64,000 bases of DNA. It comes from Microbulbifer aggregans. Its GTDB lineage: Bacteria > Pseudomonadota > Gammaproteobacteria > Pseudomonadales > Cellvibrionaceae. This document shows positions 8,298-18,200 of this stretch, piece after piece (within the stretch, counting starts at the first letter, position 1; each line of letters begins with the position of its first letter). The notes under the pieces were generated by a model, which had not been told where the DNA came from, searched no databases, and saw nothing but the letters and a program-made list of their open reading frames with translations. The stretch lies in NCBI RefSeq assembly GCF_020524005.1, contig NZ_JAIVKK010000005.1, positions 62,001 through 126,000 of the forward strand. Reading direction: 5' to 3'. The position numbers and the translations under genes were made by a program.

Positions 8298-9449
8298 TTG
8301 TCCCGAGTCAATATTCACTCAAGGGATGATGAATGGCTGAAGGAAAATAGCACTAACCTCTCCGGAGATGACTATTCCCCAAACGACGCGGAAGCGGCGT
8401 TTTCCGAACCGGACAGTACTGATGACAACGTAACTGCATCTGAAGAAAGCGTGGGTGAAAGTGTCGGCACCCCGATGCAAAACTACCTGAAACATCTCTA
8501 CCGACTGGATCTGCTCACTCCAGAGGAAGAACACACGACAACCTGCCTGCTGCGGGAACTGGAGGACAAAATCATTGCCCTGCTGCAGAAACGGGGCGTC
8601 ACGCTGGTGGACCTTCGCAGTGAAGGCGTGGAGCAGCGAGGGAGTACCGGCGCCTACGATCACGGTTTGATTATCGCGAAAGCCGAGGAATTACTGGCGG
8701 GAGACAAGATTTCCCGGCGCGACCGCAGCTCACTGCAAAGCCTGATGAAGCGCTTCAGAGCCCAACGCAAACGCCTGATTCAGTGCAACCTGAGGCTCGT
8801 GATAGCCATCGCCAAGCGCTTCCGCAACCCGTCAGTACCTTTTATCGACCTGATACAGGAGGGCAACGTCGGTCTGATGAAGGCAATTGAGCGCTTCAAG
8901 CCACAAATGGGTTACCGTTTTTCCACCTACGCCTATTGGTGGATACAGCAGGAAATCCAACTCACGCTGCGCCGCAATGACGATCTGGTACGGCAACCGG
9001 CCAACGTTCAGGATGACCTGCGCAATATCTACCGCGCCATCAATCAGGTACGCGCGGAAGGTCTGCCGGCGTCTGATGAAAACATTGCCAGGCAAACAGG
9101 CCTGGATCTGGAGCGGGTGCAAAACCTTTTGAAATTGCCCGGGCCCACCGGCTCGCTGGACGACCCTATCTCCGACGACCAGAGCAGTACTCGCCTGGAC
9201 TATGCGCCAGCCAACGAACTGTTCAATACCGATGAACTGGTTTCAAACCAGGAACTGGCCGAGCGCCTGCGGGAAGCGGTCGCCAAACTGCCGCCGCGGC
9301 AGCGCACGGTCCTGAGCCTTCGCTATGGTTTGATTTCAGACCGCGACTGCTCCTTCCGTGTTATCGGCGAGCAATTGGGTCTCAGCCAGGAGCGGGCTCG
9401 ACAACTGCACTCCGATGCACTCAGGCAACTGAAGCGGCAGTGGCGCTGA
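8298..9449 (+). CDS. Sigma-70 family RNA polymerase sigma factor, divergent group 2/3 type
   Basis: Sigma factor of 383 residues from a TTG start with AAGG 8 bases upstream; the next in-frame Met is residue 59 (TPMQNYLKHLYRLDLLTPEEE, region 1.2). Region 2 is clear: NLRLVIAIAKRF, PFIDLIQEGNVGLMKAIERF, GYRFSTYAYWWIQQEI. Region 3 and region 4 follow, with a C-terminal helix-turn-helix (FRVIGEQLGLSQERARQLHSD without the usual RVRQIE). Between 1.2 and 2.1 there is an insertion of about 75 residues. The region 2.4 segment LRRNDDLVRQPANVQDD differs from the RpoD/RpoS sequence TIRIPVH. The N-terminal 58 residues are acidic. It may be an RpoS paralogue or a specialised stress factor; which is not settled. 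Confidence 0.85.
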   Translation: MSRVNIHSRDDEWLKENSTNLSGDDYSPNDAEAAFSEPDSTDDNVTASEESVGESVGTPMQNYLKHLYRLDLLTPEEEHTTTCLLRELEDKIIALLQKRGVTLVDLRSEGVEQRGSTGAYDHGLIIAKAEELLAGDKISRRDRSSLQSLMKRFRAQRKRLIQCNLRLVIAIAKRFRNPSVPFIDLIQEGNVGLMKAIERFKPQMGYRFSTYAYWWIQQEIQLTLRRNDDLVRQPANVQDDLRNIYRAINQVRAEGLPASDENIARQTGLDLERVQNLLKLPGPTGSLDDPISDDQSSTRLDYAPANELFNTDELVSNQELAERLREAVAKLPPRQRTVLSLRYGLISDRDCSFRVIGEQLGLSQERARQLHSDALRQLKRQWR

Positions 9450-9613
9450 CCAAGCGCGCAATTTACTACCGTCACCCCCAAAATGAGGGGCGCGCGCGCA
9501 ATGCGCACTGCCCCTCATCCTCACCGGCTTTTGCTTGCGCTCCCCCTGTTTGCGACTAACCTTATTCCGGACAATGAAAGCCCGCTAACACTGATAATCG
9601 GCGACGTCTTCTC

Positions 9614-10213
9614 ATGTGTAAAAGCCAATCCGTATTACCAACCTATCCCCCTGCACTGTTACTGGCTGCACTCCTGCTGGCATTGCTGCTCAGCCTGGGG
9701 ATTGCTGAACCGGCCCATGCGGAAAAAGGTGATCAGGAATGGATTATCAGTGCGGGCAAAGGTCTTGGAAACGCGCTGATTCAGCAAAAGTCTATTGCGG
9801 GCGCAGGCATGGTAGGCGCCAACTGGTCATATCAGTTTTACGACTATCCCGCCAATCACCGTATACAGTGGTGGGCTCAGGGCAGCTACTCGTACATGCA
9901 AATGACCTATGGTGGCCGGGAGCAAAAGCAGCAGATCTGGGAGCTGAAGCCCGTTATGCGCTGGTATCCCGGTACCGAGGCGAGAGGCTGGTTCGGAGAA
10001 CTCGGAATCGGTGCTGCCTACCTCACCGAGCGCAGCTTCGGTGTTATCGACCTATCAACCAACCTGAATTTTTCTCTGCATTTTGCCTCTGGGTATACAT
10101 TGCAAAACGGCCAAACGGTTTCGCTGCGGTATAGCCATTTTTCCAACGGTTATACCAACACACCGAACCCCGGTTTCGATTTTGCATCGTTGAATTGGCA
10201 CGTAACCTTTTAG
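9614..10213 (+). CDS. pagL: Lipid A 3-O-deacylase, PagL family
   Basis: Outer-membrane beta-barrel enzyme predicted to remove the 3-O acyl chain of lipid A. It has 199 residues: an N-terminal signal peptide (LLLAALLLALLLSL, then EPAHAEK), alternating barrel strands, and near the C-terminus RYSHFSNGYTNTPNPGFD, matching the PagL His-x-Ser active-site pattern (His175, Ser177). The acidic triad position, 14 residues after the His, is Asp189 here; Pseudomonas PagL uses Glu. It ends in a C-terminal aromatic (WHVTF), usual for barrels. No clear ribosome-binding site precedes 9614. It lies 165 bp after the sigma-factor gene on the same strand, so co-regulation is possible. Confidence 0.8.
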   Translation: MCKSQSVLPTYPPALLLAALLLALLLSLGIAEPAHAEKGDQEWIISAGKGLGNALIQQKSIAGAGMVGANWSYQFYDYPANHRIQWWAQGSYSYMQMTYGGREQKQQIWELKPVMRWYPGTEARGWFGELGIGAAYLTERSFGVIDLSTNLNFSLHFASGYTLQNGQTVSLRYSHFSNGYTNTPNPGFDFASLNWHVTF

Positions 10214-10392
10214 GTAACGAGGCTCTCAAACCACCGCAACAAAATAGTCACAGTTCAATAAAAATCCTGTCACACAAGCCCGCGACAATACATTCACGTT
10301 AAATCACGATCCCACACGTGACTTGCGGGCAAAGCGCTGTAAAACCAACGTTAAACAACAACCGGCAGCGCCAGAACCGGATTTTCCGCCGA

Positions 10393-11400
10393 ATGATCAA
10401 AAACATCTGCCACCTCATTGCCAGCCGGGAACATGGTGGGCTTGAAAAACATGTTGCCGACCTGTCACGCTGGCAGGCGAGAAACACCAACGCCCAGGTT
10501 TCAGTTATCGCTCATCCCAGATACCTGCCTACTCTGGATGAGAAAGTTCAGTTCATACCCTTGAACACCGACCGCAGCCGGCATCACCCCAACCTGGTCT
10601 GGCGGCTGGCCAATCAAATCCGCAAAGGCCAATACCAGATTGCCCACGGCCACGGCAGCAAGTCCGCCCAGCTATTGGCCGCAGTTAAACCGTATACCGA
10701 AGCCCTGCAAGTCATTACCCGGCACAACGTGCGGCACCCCCGGGACAAACTGGCCAGTACATTCGATGCCCGCATTGCCATCAGCGAAGGCGCCATCGCC
10801 AACTCCAGGCTGGAGTGGCACATCATACCCAACGGTGTGGAACGCCAGTCCCCGGCCGCCAATTCACCGCTGCTGCCAGAAATTATCCAACAGCGACCAC
10901 TTTTATTGGCGGCAAGCCGATTGATAAAGGCACGCGGAATCGATCGTCTAATCGACGCCATGGCCCTACTCCCGGACACTTACTTGATGATATTGGGGGA
11001 TGGCCCGGAAAAAGAGGCGCTAGAAGCGCAGTGCCGCAATCGCGGCCTGGAAAAACGTATCGTCTTTTTCAGTGCAGACAATACACTGGCGAACTTTCTG
11101 GAAGTAGCGGATTTACTGGTGATCCCCGCCCGCAGCGATGGGACACCGTACACATTGATCGAAGCCCTACTGAACCGCTGCCCGGTAGTATCGACCCCCA
11201 CCGGCAACGCGCTCGATTATCTGCCCGAGGCCTACTTATTTTCGGATCTGACACACACGCACATTGCCGAAAAAATACAATGGGCGCTCGATCAGCCAAA
11301 AGAAGACTTTGCCACGCGGTTCGAACACGCCAGACAAGAACTGACGCTGGACAGCATGGCCCGCGCTACATGGCAGGTTTATTCCCGCTTGATCGCCTGA
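10393..11400 (+). CDS. GT4 family glycosyltransferase (LPS-core type)
   Basis: GT-B glycosyltransferase of 335 residues. The N-terminus has ASREHGGLEKHVADLSRW, a glycine-rich acceptor-side loop; the C-terminal half carries LLAASRLIKARGIDRLIDAM, ILGDGPEKEALEAQ and SDGTPYTLIEALLNRCPVVSTP, the nucleotide-sugar Rossmann domain with an E-x7-type loop. The frame stays open back to 10318 (GTG), but the first 25 residues there are Arg/Gln-rich and unlike a GT4. No Shine-Dalgarno precedes the ATG at 10393. It is convergent with another GT4 at 11469-12617. Sugar and acceptor are unknown; LPS core is an inference from resemblance. Confidence 0.83.
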   Translation: MIKNICHLIASREHGGLEKHVADLSRWQARNTNAQVSVIAHPRYLPTLDEKVQFIPLNTDRSRHHPNLVWRLANQIRKGQYQIAHGHGSKSAQLLAAVKPYTEALQVITRHNVRHPRDKLASTFDARIAISEGAIANSRLEWHIIPNGVERQSPAANSPLLPEIIQQRPLLLAASRLIKARGIDRLIDAMALLPDTYLMILGDGPEKEALEAQCRNRGLEKRIVFFSADNTLANFLEVADLLVIPARSDGTPYTLIEALLNRCPVVSTPTGNALDYLPEAYLFSDLTHTHIAEKIQWALDQPKEDFATRFEHARQELTLDSMARATWQVYSRLIA

Positions 11401-11468
11401 AACACAGATCCCGCGGGCGACCGTTCCAGCGGCAATAGCACACCACCGGCATTCGACCATAGAAACAT

Positions 11469-12617
11469 TCAGAGTGACCCCGACGCAGGGGTATCCCTGC
11501 CGCACAGTACTTCGTACAGCGACAGAGCCTGCTGCGTCGTCTCTGTCAGGGAAAAACCCGCGAAGCGAATAGGCTGCGCCCCGGAAAGAATACTGAGTGC
11601 GGCGCTAACCAACGCCTCTACACTACTTTCCTCTACAACTCCCTGGGGGAAGCACAATTCCGCAACCTCCGCCGCCGCCCCGCGCCCTTTGATACAAACA
11701 ACCGGGCAATTCATCGCCAAAGCCTCGGTCACTATCCGACCGCTACTCTGCGGTTTTTGCGCAAGGTCAAACGTAATCCGCGCACTGGCGTAAAATTCGC
11801 GCATGTCGCGACGGGCCCCAAGGAACAGAACCTTTTCACTCAACCCCATCTGCTGCGCCCGCCGCTCCATACGAAGGGCAAATTTTTCACCGCCGGGTGG
11901 AATCTCACCGACAATCACACCAAAAACGTCGTCGCGCTCCAGACTGATCGCCGCAAGCATTTCAAGAAAACGCTCATGCCCCTGCCCCGGCGCTACTTTT
12001 GCAGGCAGCAAAAGCCAGTGTTTGCCTTCCAGCTGAGGGTAGTCATTGAGGATCTTCTGGTGCCAGAGACCAGACACCGGTGCATTTTTATCCAGCTCGC
12101 GTGTGTTGACGCCCCGGTAAATCACCTGCGGCTCGCGCTCGCCCAGCACCGAGTTAAAGCGCTGCCTAAGATGTGCTGCCAGCCCACCGGAAGCTGCCAC
12201 CACCCGCTCACCAGCGGCCAACGCCCGGTTGCTCAGGCGGCCGCGAAACAGCCCTCTGGACGGCACTTCGTGAATCGACGTTACCAGGCGCGGGCGCTGA
12301 CTATCCGGCAAACCTTTCCAGGCAGCCCGAGCAATGCGCGCAGGATAAGGACCTCGTGCATGCAGGACATCCGGCTGTAGCGATTTTAAATGCGTCCGTA
12401 GCCGGCGCTTCATAATCAGGTTTCGCAACAGAGACGACTGCCCCAGCGGCAAGGTGATATGGCGACTCCCATGGAGCTGCAAGCGCGACACCAACTCTCC
12501 CCCGGCCGAAATCACAATGGATTCATGCCCCTGTTTGACCAGCTCCTGAGCAAACTCCAGCGCCGTAAGCGCCACTTCCCCGCCTTCCAATGAGGGTAAT
12601 ACCTGAACGATCCGCAT
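11469..12617 (-). CDS. GT4 family glycosyltransferase
   Basis: GT-B glycosyltransferase of 382 residues. It starts with VLPSLEGGEVALTALEFAQEL (glycine-rich acceptor-domain loop), then DVLHARGPYPARIA, and in the C-terminal domain LLLPAKVAPGQGHERFLEML, VFLGARRDMREFYASA and SGRIVTEALAMNCPVVCI (E-x7 motif with a Glu at the second position). It is similar in overall plan to the neighbouring GT4 but not a near-identical copy, and it is convergent with it across 68 bp. It looks like an LPS or capsule glycosyltransferase. Acceptor unknown. Upstream it shares a 207-bp region with the TraB gene. Confidence 0.83.
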   Translation of the reverse strand: MRIVQVLPSLEGGEVALTALEFAQELVKQGHESIVISAGGELVSRLQLHGSRHITLPLGQSSLLRNLIMKRRLRTHLKSLQPDVLHARGPYPARIARAAWKGLPDSQRPRLVTSIHEVPSRGLFRGRLSNRALAAGERVVAASGGLAAHLRQRFNSVLGEREPQVIYRGVNTRELDKNAPVSGLWHQKILNDYPQLEGKHWLLLPAKVAPGQGHERFLEMLAAISLERDDVFGVIVGEIPPGGEKFALRMERRAQQMGLSEKVLFLGARRDMREFYASARITFDLAQKPQSSGRIVTEALAMNCPVVCIKGRGAAAEVAELCFPQGVVEESSVEALVSAALSILSGAQPIRFAGFSLTETTQQALSLYEVLCGRDTPASGSL

Positions 12618-12754
12618 AACTGTTACCCAGCCGTCCCTTTTGCATTCCTTAATGTATCCAGCAATTCTACCGCTGATTTAAACGCCATTGCGCAGAAATG
12701 TTGCGGCAACGACAACCGGTCACATTTCTGGCGCGATGCAGTAGCATGCGCTCT

Positions 12755-12769
12755 TGTGAAACAATCACA
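12755..12769. promoter_or_regulatory. Palindrome TGTGA-AACAA-TCACA, possible operator
   Basis: Perfect 5-bp arms around a 5-bp spacer in the intergenic region between the divergent GT4 (minus) and TraB (plus) genes. Half-sites match the CRP/Vfr consensus, but the canonical spacer is 6, so it is either an off-length site or an operator of another dimeric regulator. Confidence 0.35.
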
Positions 12770-12824
12770 CTGCCTATGAGCAATCGGTTATTACAAGTAT
12801 TTGAAAGGGAGCCGCAAAGGAACA

Positions 12825-13730
12825 ATGCAAGCAAAGGAAAAGTCCGGATTAGCGCGCAGATGCTTTCTACTAATTGCCGCGCTGCTCTGCGTGGTAACTT
12901 CCACGTATGCCGCAGAAGATCGGGGACTGTTACTCGAAGCCAGTAAAGACGGGCATAAAATTTACCTGTTGGGCTCAATCCATCTCGCTGACCAGAGCTT
13001 CTACCCGCTGCGGGACGTCATCTTAAACGCCTACAACAGTAGCGACGCCCTGGTGGTAGAAGCTGACGTCATTGCGATGGAATCCGATCCACAGCTGCAA
13101 CAGAAGGTAACGCAGGAATCCTTCTACCCCCCGGGCGACCAGCTGAAGAACCACATACCACCGGAACTGTATGGTGAATTACAGGAGTGGCTGCGGAAAC
13201 GCATGATCCCGGAGCGCCTTTTCAGCCGTATGCGCCCTGCCATTGCCATGATCACCCTCAGCATCGTGGAAATGCAGGCACACGGGCTGGACCCCAACGC
13301 GGGGATTGATCGCCACTTTCTTGCCGAAGCGCACCGCCAGGTAAAGCCTATCCTCGAACTGGAAAGTGTCTTACAGCAGTTGCAGCTATTGAACAGCCTG
13401 GAAAAGCCGGAACTCTATCTGAAGCAGACGCTGGAACAGCTTTCAGAAATGGATCAGTTTGTTCCGCGCATCACCGGAGCCTGGAAAGCCGGTGATCAGG
13501 AGGCGCTCTACGACCTGATTTTCCGCCAAGACATCGAGCAGTACCCGGAGTTTGTACAGCTGCACGAGCGGCTGTTCTACCGGCGCAACCGAGAGATGGC
13601 GAAAAAGATCCAAACCTTCAGCGAGCAACATGGAAAACTGTTCGTTGTGGTGGGTGCAGGGCACCTGATCGGTGAAAAATCCGTTTCCGATTACCTGAAA
13701 GCCGCCGGCTTCAACATAAAGCAGATTTGA
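12825..13730 (+). CDS. TraB/GumN (TIKI-like) family protein
   Basis: Exported protein of 301 residues. It has an N-terminal hydrophobic segment (CFLLIAALLCVVTS, then TYAAED), the family signature YLLGSIHLAD near residue 46 and the C-terminal FVVVGAGHLIGEKSV. GxxH motifs at both ends are the TIKI/EreA-type metal-binding positions. Family members are putative metalloproteases or of unknown function. The ATG at 12825 is preferred because of the preceding AAAGG; a TTG at 12801 in the same frame would add eight residues. It is divergent from the GT4 at 11469-12617. Confidence 0.82.
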   Translation: MQAKEKSGLARRCFLLIAALLCVVTSTYAAEDRGLLLEASKDGHKIYLLGSIHLADQSFYPLRDVILNAYNSSDALVVEADVIAMESDPQLQQKVTQESFYPPGDQLKNHIPPELYGELQEWLRKRMIPERLFSRMRPAIAMITLSIVEMQAHGLDPNAGIDRHFLAEAHRQVKPILELESVLQQLQLLNSLEKPELYLKQTLEQLSEMDQFVPRITGAWKAGDQEALYDLIFRQDIEQYPEFVQLHERLFYRRNREMAKKIQTFSEQHGKLFVVVGAGHLIGEKSVSDYLKAAGFNIKQI

Positions 13731-13784
13731 CCTCCCTCTCTACTGTCTCGGGCAACTAGACTGGTACGGCATCTGGCTCCGCAA

Positions 13785-13802
13785 TTGTTACAGGATTATT
13801 AC
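13785..13802 (+). promoter_or_regulatory. Candidate Pho box upstream of the phosphate-porin-like gene
   Basis: Two 7-mers, TTGTTAC and TTATTAC, are spaced by 4 bases (AGGA), the arrangement of a PhoB site (CTGTCAT-N4-CTGTCAT). They match the consensus only partly (TGT-A and T-T-A positions). It lies 55 bp upstream of the promoter below. The call rests mainly on gene context. Confidence 0.35.
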
Positions 13803-13857
13803 AAACTGAAACATTTAATTTTATGGATCTCGGATGTTTCAGAAATGTTTCTAATTT

Positions 13858-13884
13858 TTGACAGACAAAATGGACTGCTAGAAT
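13858..13884 (+). promoter_or_regulatory. Sigma-70 promoter of the OprP/OprO-type porin
   Basis: A perfect TTGACA at 13858-13863 is followed 15 bp later by TAGAAT at 13879-13884, which has TGC immediately in front (extended -10). Transcription would start near 13891, some 35 bp before the ATG. The 15-bp spacer is short, but the hexamers are good. Confidence 0.55.
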
Positions 13885-13925
13885 CCGCCGCCATTACAAA
13901 AGCCAAATGACACGGGATATTTCAA

Positions 13926-15158
13926 ATGGACCGCCTCCATAAGAGCCTGATGGCCACCGCCCTGACCAGCCTGCTCTCCGGTACCGCAGTAGCGGATGAA
14001 GCGACAACCAAGGGCAACCTGAAAATCACCTCCGATGACGGCAACTTCTCCGCCTCACTCGGCGGGCGTATTCACTTCGATACTTACCTCTTTGACAGCG
14101 ATCTCGAAGATCCCACCAGCACCACGGACTTCCGCCGCGCGCGTATCACCCTGAAAGGCAACATCTACGACTGGAGTTACGTGCTGGAGCAGGACTTTAC
14201 TGGCGGCGACACCCTGAGCGGCTACCGCGATGTGTTCCTGGCGCACAAATTCCTTAACGGCGAAGTGCGTATCGGCCAGTTCAAACCTTTCCGCTCCATG
14301 GCGGAAATGACCAGCTCCAATGAAATTACCTTCCTGGAGCGCCCGTTTTCCAGCGCCACCGGCCTTTATGACGGCAACCAGTTCCAGCAGGGTATCGGCT
14401 GGACCGGCGTTCTGGACTGCTTCACCCTCGGCATGATGGCATTCAACTTGCGGGATGCGGGCACACCGCGCAACGAAGGCCTGGGCGCAGCGGGACGGTT
14501 GGCCTGGCACCCGATAAATACTGATAACGAGACCCTGCACCTGGGCACCTCCATCAGCTACGAGAATGCCAACCAGGACTCCCCAGAGCTGACCGCGGAA
14601 GCCGACTACGCGGGCCGCCGCGGCCCGTCACAGCTGATGGCGCTTACACCTACTGGTGACGCATCCACCGCCGCACTGGAGCTGGCCGGCAGCTACGGAC
14701 CTCTGTACCTGCAGGCGGAATACGTTATTGGCAGCTTCGACGGAAATTACTACCTCTCAGAAGACCAGTTCGAAGGTGAGTTTGGTGCGCCCGCGCCCTT
14801 TCCCTGTGACCCGGAGTTCGGCTGCTATATGAGCGACCAGACCATCCAAACCTGGTATGTCCAGGGCAGCTGGATGCTGACCGGTGAGCACAAGCCTTAC
14901 AGCACACGGCGCGGTGCATTCAGCTCTGCCAAACCCAGCGGCGACGGACTCTGGGGCGGTGCCTGGGAACTGACGTTCCGCTACGACACCATGGAAAACC
15001 GCGATATCAGCAACCTGGAAGCCAGCAGCACGACCATCGGCCTCAATTTCTACGCCAATCGCAATGTTCGCTTTATGTTCAATTACATCATGGGCGACGA
15101 CGATTTCACTGGCGATAATACCGATCAGTTCGGCATCCGCGCGCAGATCGGCTGGTAA
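13926..15158 (+). CDS. OprP/OprO-type phosphate-selective porin
   Basis: Outer-membrane porin of 410 residues, beginning with a signal peptide (KSLMATALTSLLSGTAVADE). The mature protein opens with repeated barrel-type strands (FSASLGGRIHFDTYLFD, FRRARITLKGNIYDW, VRIGQFKPFRSMAEMT), the pattern of the phosphate-selective porin family (OprP, OprO and relatives), and ends in an aromatic residue (AQIGW). The pair of cysteines (DPEFGCYM and DCFTLG) is unusual for porins. Anion or phosphate selectivity is inferred from family and from a weak Pho box upstream. It is transcribed alone and ends at the terminator 15183-15216. Confidence 0.82.
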   Translation: MDRLHKSLMATALTSLLSGTAVADEATTKGNLKITSDDGNFSASLGGRIHFDTYLFDSDLEDPTSTTDFRRARITLKGNIYDWSYVLEQDFTGGDTLSGYRDVFLAHKFLNGEVRIGQFKPFRSMAEMTSSNEITFLERPFSSATGLYDGNQFQQGIGWTGVLDCFTLGMMAFNLRDAGTPRNEGLGAAGRLAWHPINTDNETLHLGTSISYENANQDSPELTAEADYAGRRGPSQLMALTPTGDASTAALELAGSYGPLYLQAEYVIGSFDGNYYLSEDQFEGEFGAPAPFPCDPEFGCYMSDQTIQTWYVQGSWMLTGEHKPYSTRRGAFSSAKPSGDGLWGGAWELTFRYDTMENRDISNLEASSTTIGLNFYANRNVRFMFNYIMGDDDFTGDNTDQFGIRAQIGW

Positions 15159-15182
15159 TAACGACACCGAGCTAAGCAAACA

Positions 15183-15216
15183 AAAATGGCGAGCCACTGG
15201 CTCGCCATTTTTGTTT
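15183..15216 (+). terminator. Bidirectional terminator between the porin gene and the fused IOR
   Basis: Stem AATGGCGAGCC / GGCTCGCCATT with loop ACT, flanked by A and T tracts, so it can end both the plus-strand porin transcript and the minus-strand IOR transcript, which stops at 15237. Confidence 0.9.
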
Positions 15217-15236
15217 GCTTACACAACTTGCGGGAA

Positions 15237-18200
15237 TCACCCCACCTGCTGCGCCTTGGCTGGATCGAACACCTCCACCGGTGCCGCCGCAGCCCCTTCT
15301 ACACCCGCTTTCGGGTTGTAAAAACGCTGTAGCGACAACTCCTTAAGCTCTTTCGCCTTCGCCACATTCGCATCCTTCACCGGACCATAGCCGCGGATCA
15401 GGTCGGGATAATTGAGCAACTCGATGGCCGCAGCATGGTTACTTGCATTGAGCTTGCCAACGACCTCGTCAACCACCTGCTCATACTCAGCAATCAGACG
15501 ACGCTCCATCTTGCGTTCAGCGGTGTAACCAAAAATATCCAGCGCCGTGCCACGCAGGAATTTCAGCTTTGCCAGCAAGCCAAAGGCTTTCATCATCCAG
15601 CCGCCAAACTTCAACTTGCGTGGTCGACCGGTAATTTTGTCAAACGGGCTCAGTAACGGCGGAGCCAGGTTGAACTCCAGCTCGAAGTCGCCGGCAAAGC
15701 TTTCGCGCAGGGACTCGACAAACCGGCTATCGCTATACAGGCGAGCCACTTCGTACTCATCTTTGTAAGCGAGCAGCTTCGCATAATTGCGCGCTACGGT
15801 TTCCGCCAGCGCATCGCTACCCGGTACCTTGAGGATTTCCGCATCCTTTACCTTATCGACCAGGGCACGATAGCGACGGGCCAGCGCTGCATTCTGGTAC
15901 CCGGTAAGGTGGGCCACCCGGTGTGCAACCACCCCTTCAAGCCCTCGGGGCAACACCTCAACCTCCTCCTGTACGAGGAGGCGATTAAGCGTATCGGGAT
16001 CAGCGGCAGCGAGACGGCCCGCAGCCAACCCCTGAAGGTTTGCCTCGACGGCAACGCCGTTCAAACTGATCGCCTGGCGGATCGCATCGAGCCCGAGCGG
16101 AATCAAACCCTTCTGCCAGGCGAAACCAAGCATAAATATATTCGCTGCCAGGGTATCGCCCAGCGCAGCTTTGGTCAGTTTGTGCCCCTCAACCACATCG
16201 AGCTTGAGTACCGCATCCTTGATCGTATCCAGCACGGCCTGTGGCGAGTGAATATCTTCGCGCCCGAGTACCGAAGCTGCTGTCGGACTCAAATGGGTAT
16301 TTACCACTGCCCGGCTGTGGGTCTCATCCAGCTTTGCCAGGCTCGCAGACAGGTTACCGGCCGCAATCAGGTCGCAGGCCATCAGTGCGTCGGCACGCCC
16401 ATCGGAAATCCGTACAGCCTGCAAGGACGAAGGATCATCGGCAAACCGCACATGGGAATACACGGCGCCGCCTTTCTGGGCGAGACCGGTCTGGTCCAGC
16501 GTACTACACGCCTTGCCTTCAATATGCGCGGACATAGCCAGCAGTGCGCCAATCGTTACCACGCCGGTGCCACCAACCCCGGTAACCAGCAAATTGAATG
16601 GTTCATTCAGTGCAGGGAGCACTGGCTGCACCAGCTTATCCGCTGTATCACACAAGGTATCGCCCACCCCCGCGCGCTTGCTCAACTTGCCACCCTTGAC
16701 CGTCACAAACGACGGACAGAATCCGTTTACGCAGGACATATCCTGGTTACAGCTGGTCTGATTGACCCGTCGCTTGTCGCCGAGTGCAGTTTCCACTTTT
16801 TCGACGGCGATACAGCTGGACTGGGTAACGCAGTCACCACAGCCTTCACACACCAGCTCATTGATAAACGGACGCCCTTCGGCCTTGGGCAGCAAGCCGC
16901 GCTTGCGCTTGCGGCGCAACTCAGTAGCGCAGGTCTGGTCGTAAACGATCACGGTACAGCCGGGTGACTCCCGCAACTCTTCCATAACCGCGGGCATGTG
17001 ATCCCGGTGGCGGATTTCCACTTCTGCAGGAAATGCCAGCGCATTGCCGTACTTGCTCGTGTTGTCCATCACCAGGACGACCTTGTTCACGCCCTCTGCC
17101 AACACCTGGCGGCAAATCATATCCGGGCGCAGTTCGCCATCGTGGGGCTGGCCGCCAGTCATGGCGACTGCATCATTAAACAGAATCTTATAGGTAATAT
17201 TGACCCGGGCAGCCACCGCCGCACGAATAGCCAGGATGCCCGAGTGGAAGTAAGTTCCATCCCCGAGATTGACGAACACATGCGGCTCACTGGTGAACGC
17301 AGCCTGACCAATCCAGTTCACACCTTCCGCTCCCATCTGGGTAAAGGTGTAAGTTTCCCGGTCCAGCCACTGCGCCATATAGTGACAACCGATACCCGCC
17401 AGTGCGCGACTGCCTTCCGGCACTCGGGTAGAGCGGTTGTGGGGGCAACCCGCACAGAACATAGGCAGGCGCGCCACACTGGAACCGGCCTGCGCAGAGA
17501 TCCGCTCTGCCAGCGCATCCAGCCGCATCAGGCGATGTCGCGCCCTCTCACCGAGTTTATCTTCGCCCAGCAGATAGCCCAGTACCTGTGCCACAACGGC
17601 CGGTGACAGCTCTCCATACATGGGCAGCAGCGGGTTATCGTGCTCATCGACCTTGCCGAGAATCCGTGGGAAATTCGGATCTCTCAGGTGCACGTTGTAC
17701 AGCTCTTCTTTGAGCTGCACTTCCATCAGGCTGCGCTTTTCTTCCAGCACCAGCAGCGAGTCCAGGCCGCGAGCAAATTCCTGAATTCCGGGAACGTCCA
17801 GCGGATAGGTCATGCCCACTTTGAGAATGCGGATACCCAAGGCTTTGGCCTGGGCCTCATCGATGCCCATGTCCTCGAACGCCTGCATCAGGTCGAGGTG
17901 AGCTTTACCGGCCGTCACGATACCCAGGGTCGCATCAGGCGTATCCAGCACCAGCTTATTCAGCTGATTCGCGCGGGCGAAGGCCAGTGCCGCCGGGCGC
18001 TTGTAGCGCCACAGGCGCTCTTCCTGTTCCAGCGGGTTATCTTGCTTGCGGATATTGAGGCCGCCTTCCGGCTGTTTGACCTCGGGATATGTAAATGAGA
18101 CACCGGCGGGATTAACCTCGACCATGGACGAACTGTCCATATTTTCCGCCAGGGTAATCATCGCCACCCAGCAACCACTGAAGCGCGACAACTCCAGGCC

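Noticed and set aside
15909..16967. Open frame of 352 codons opposite the fused oxidoreductase (plus)
   Set aside because: Antisense to the Fe-S and TPP domains; composition is His/Arg/Gln-rich with no family.
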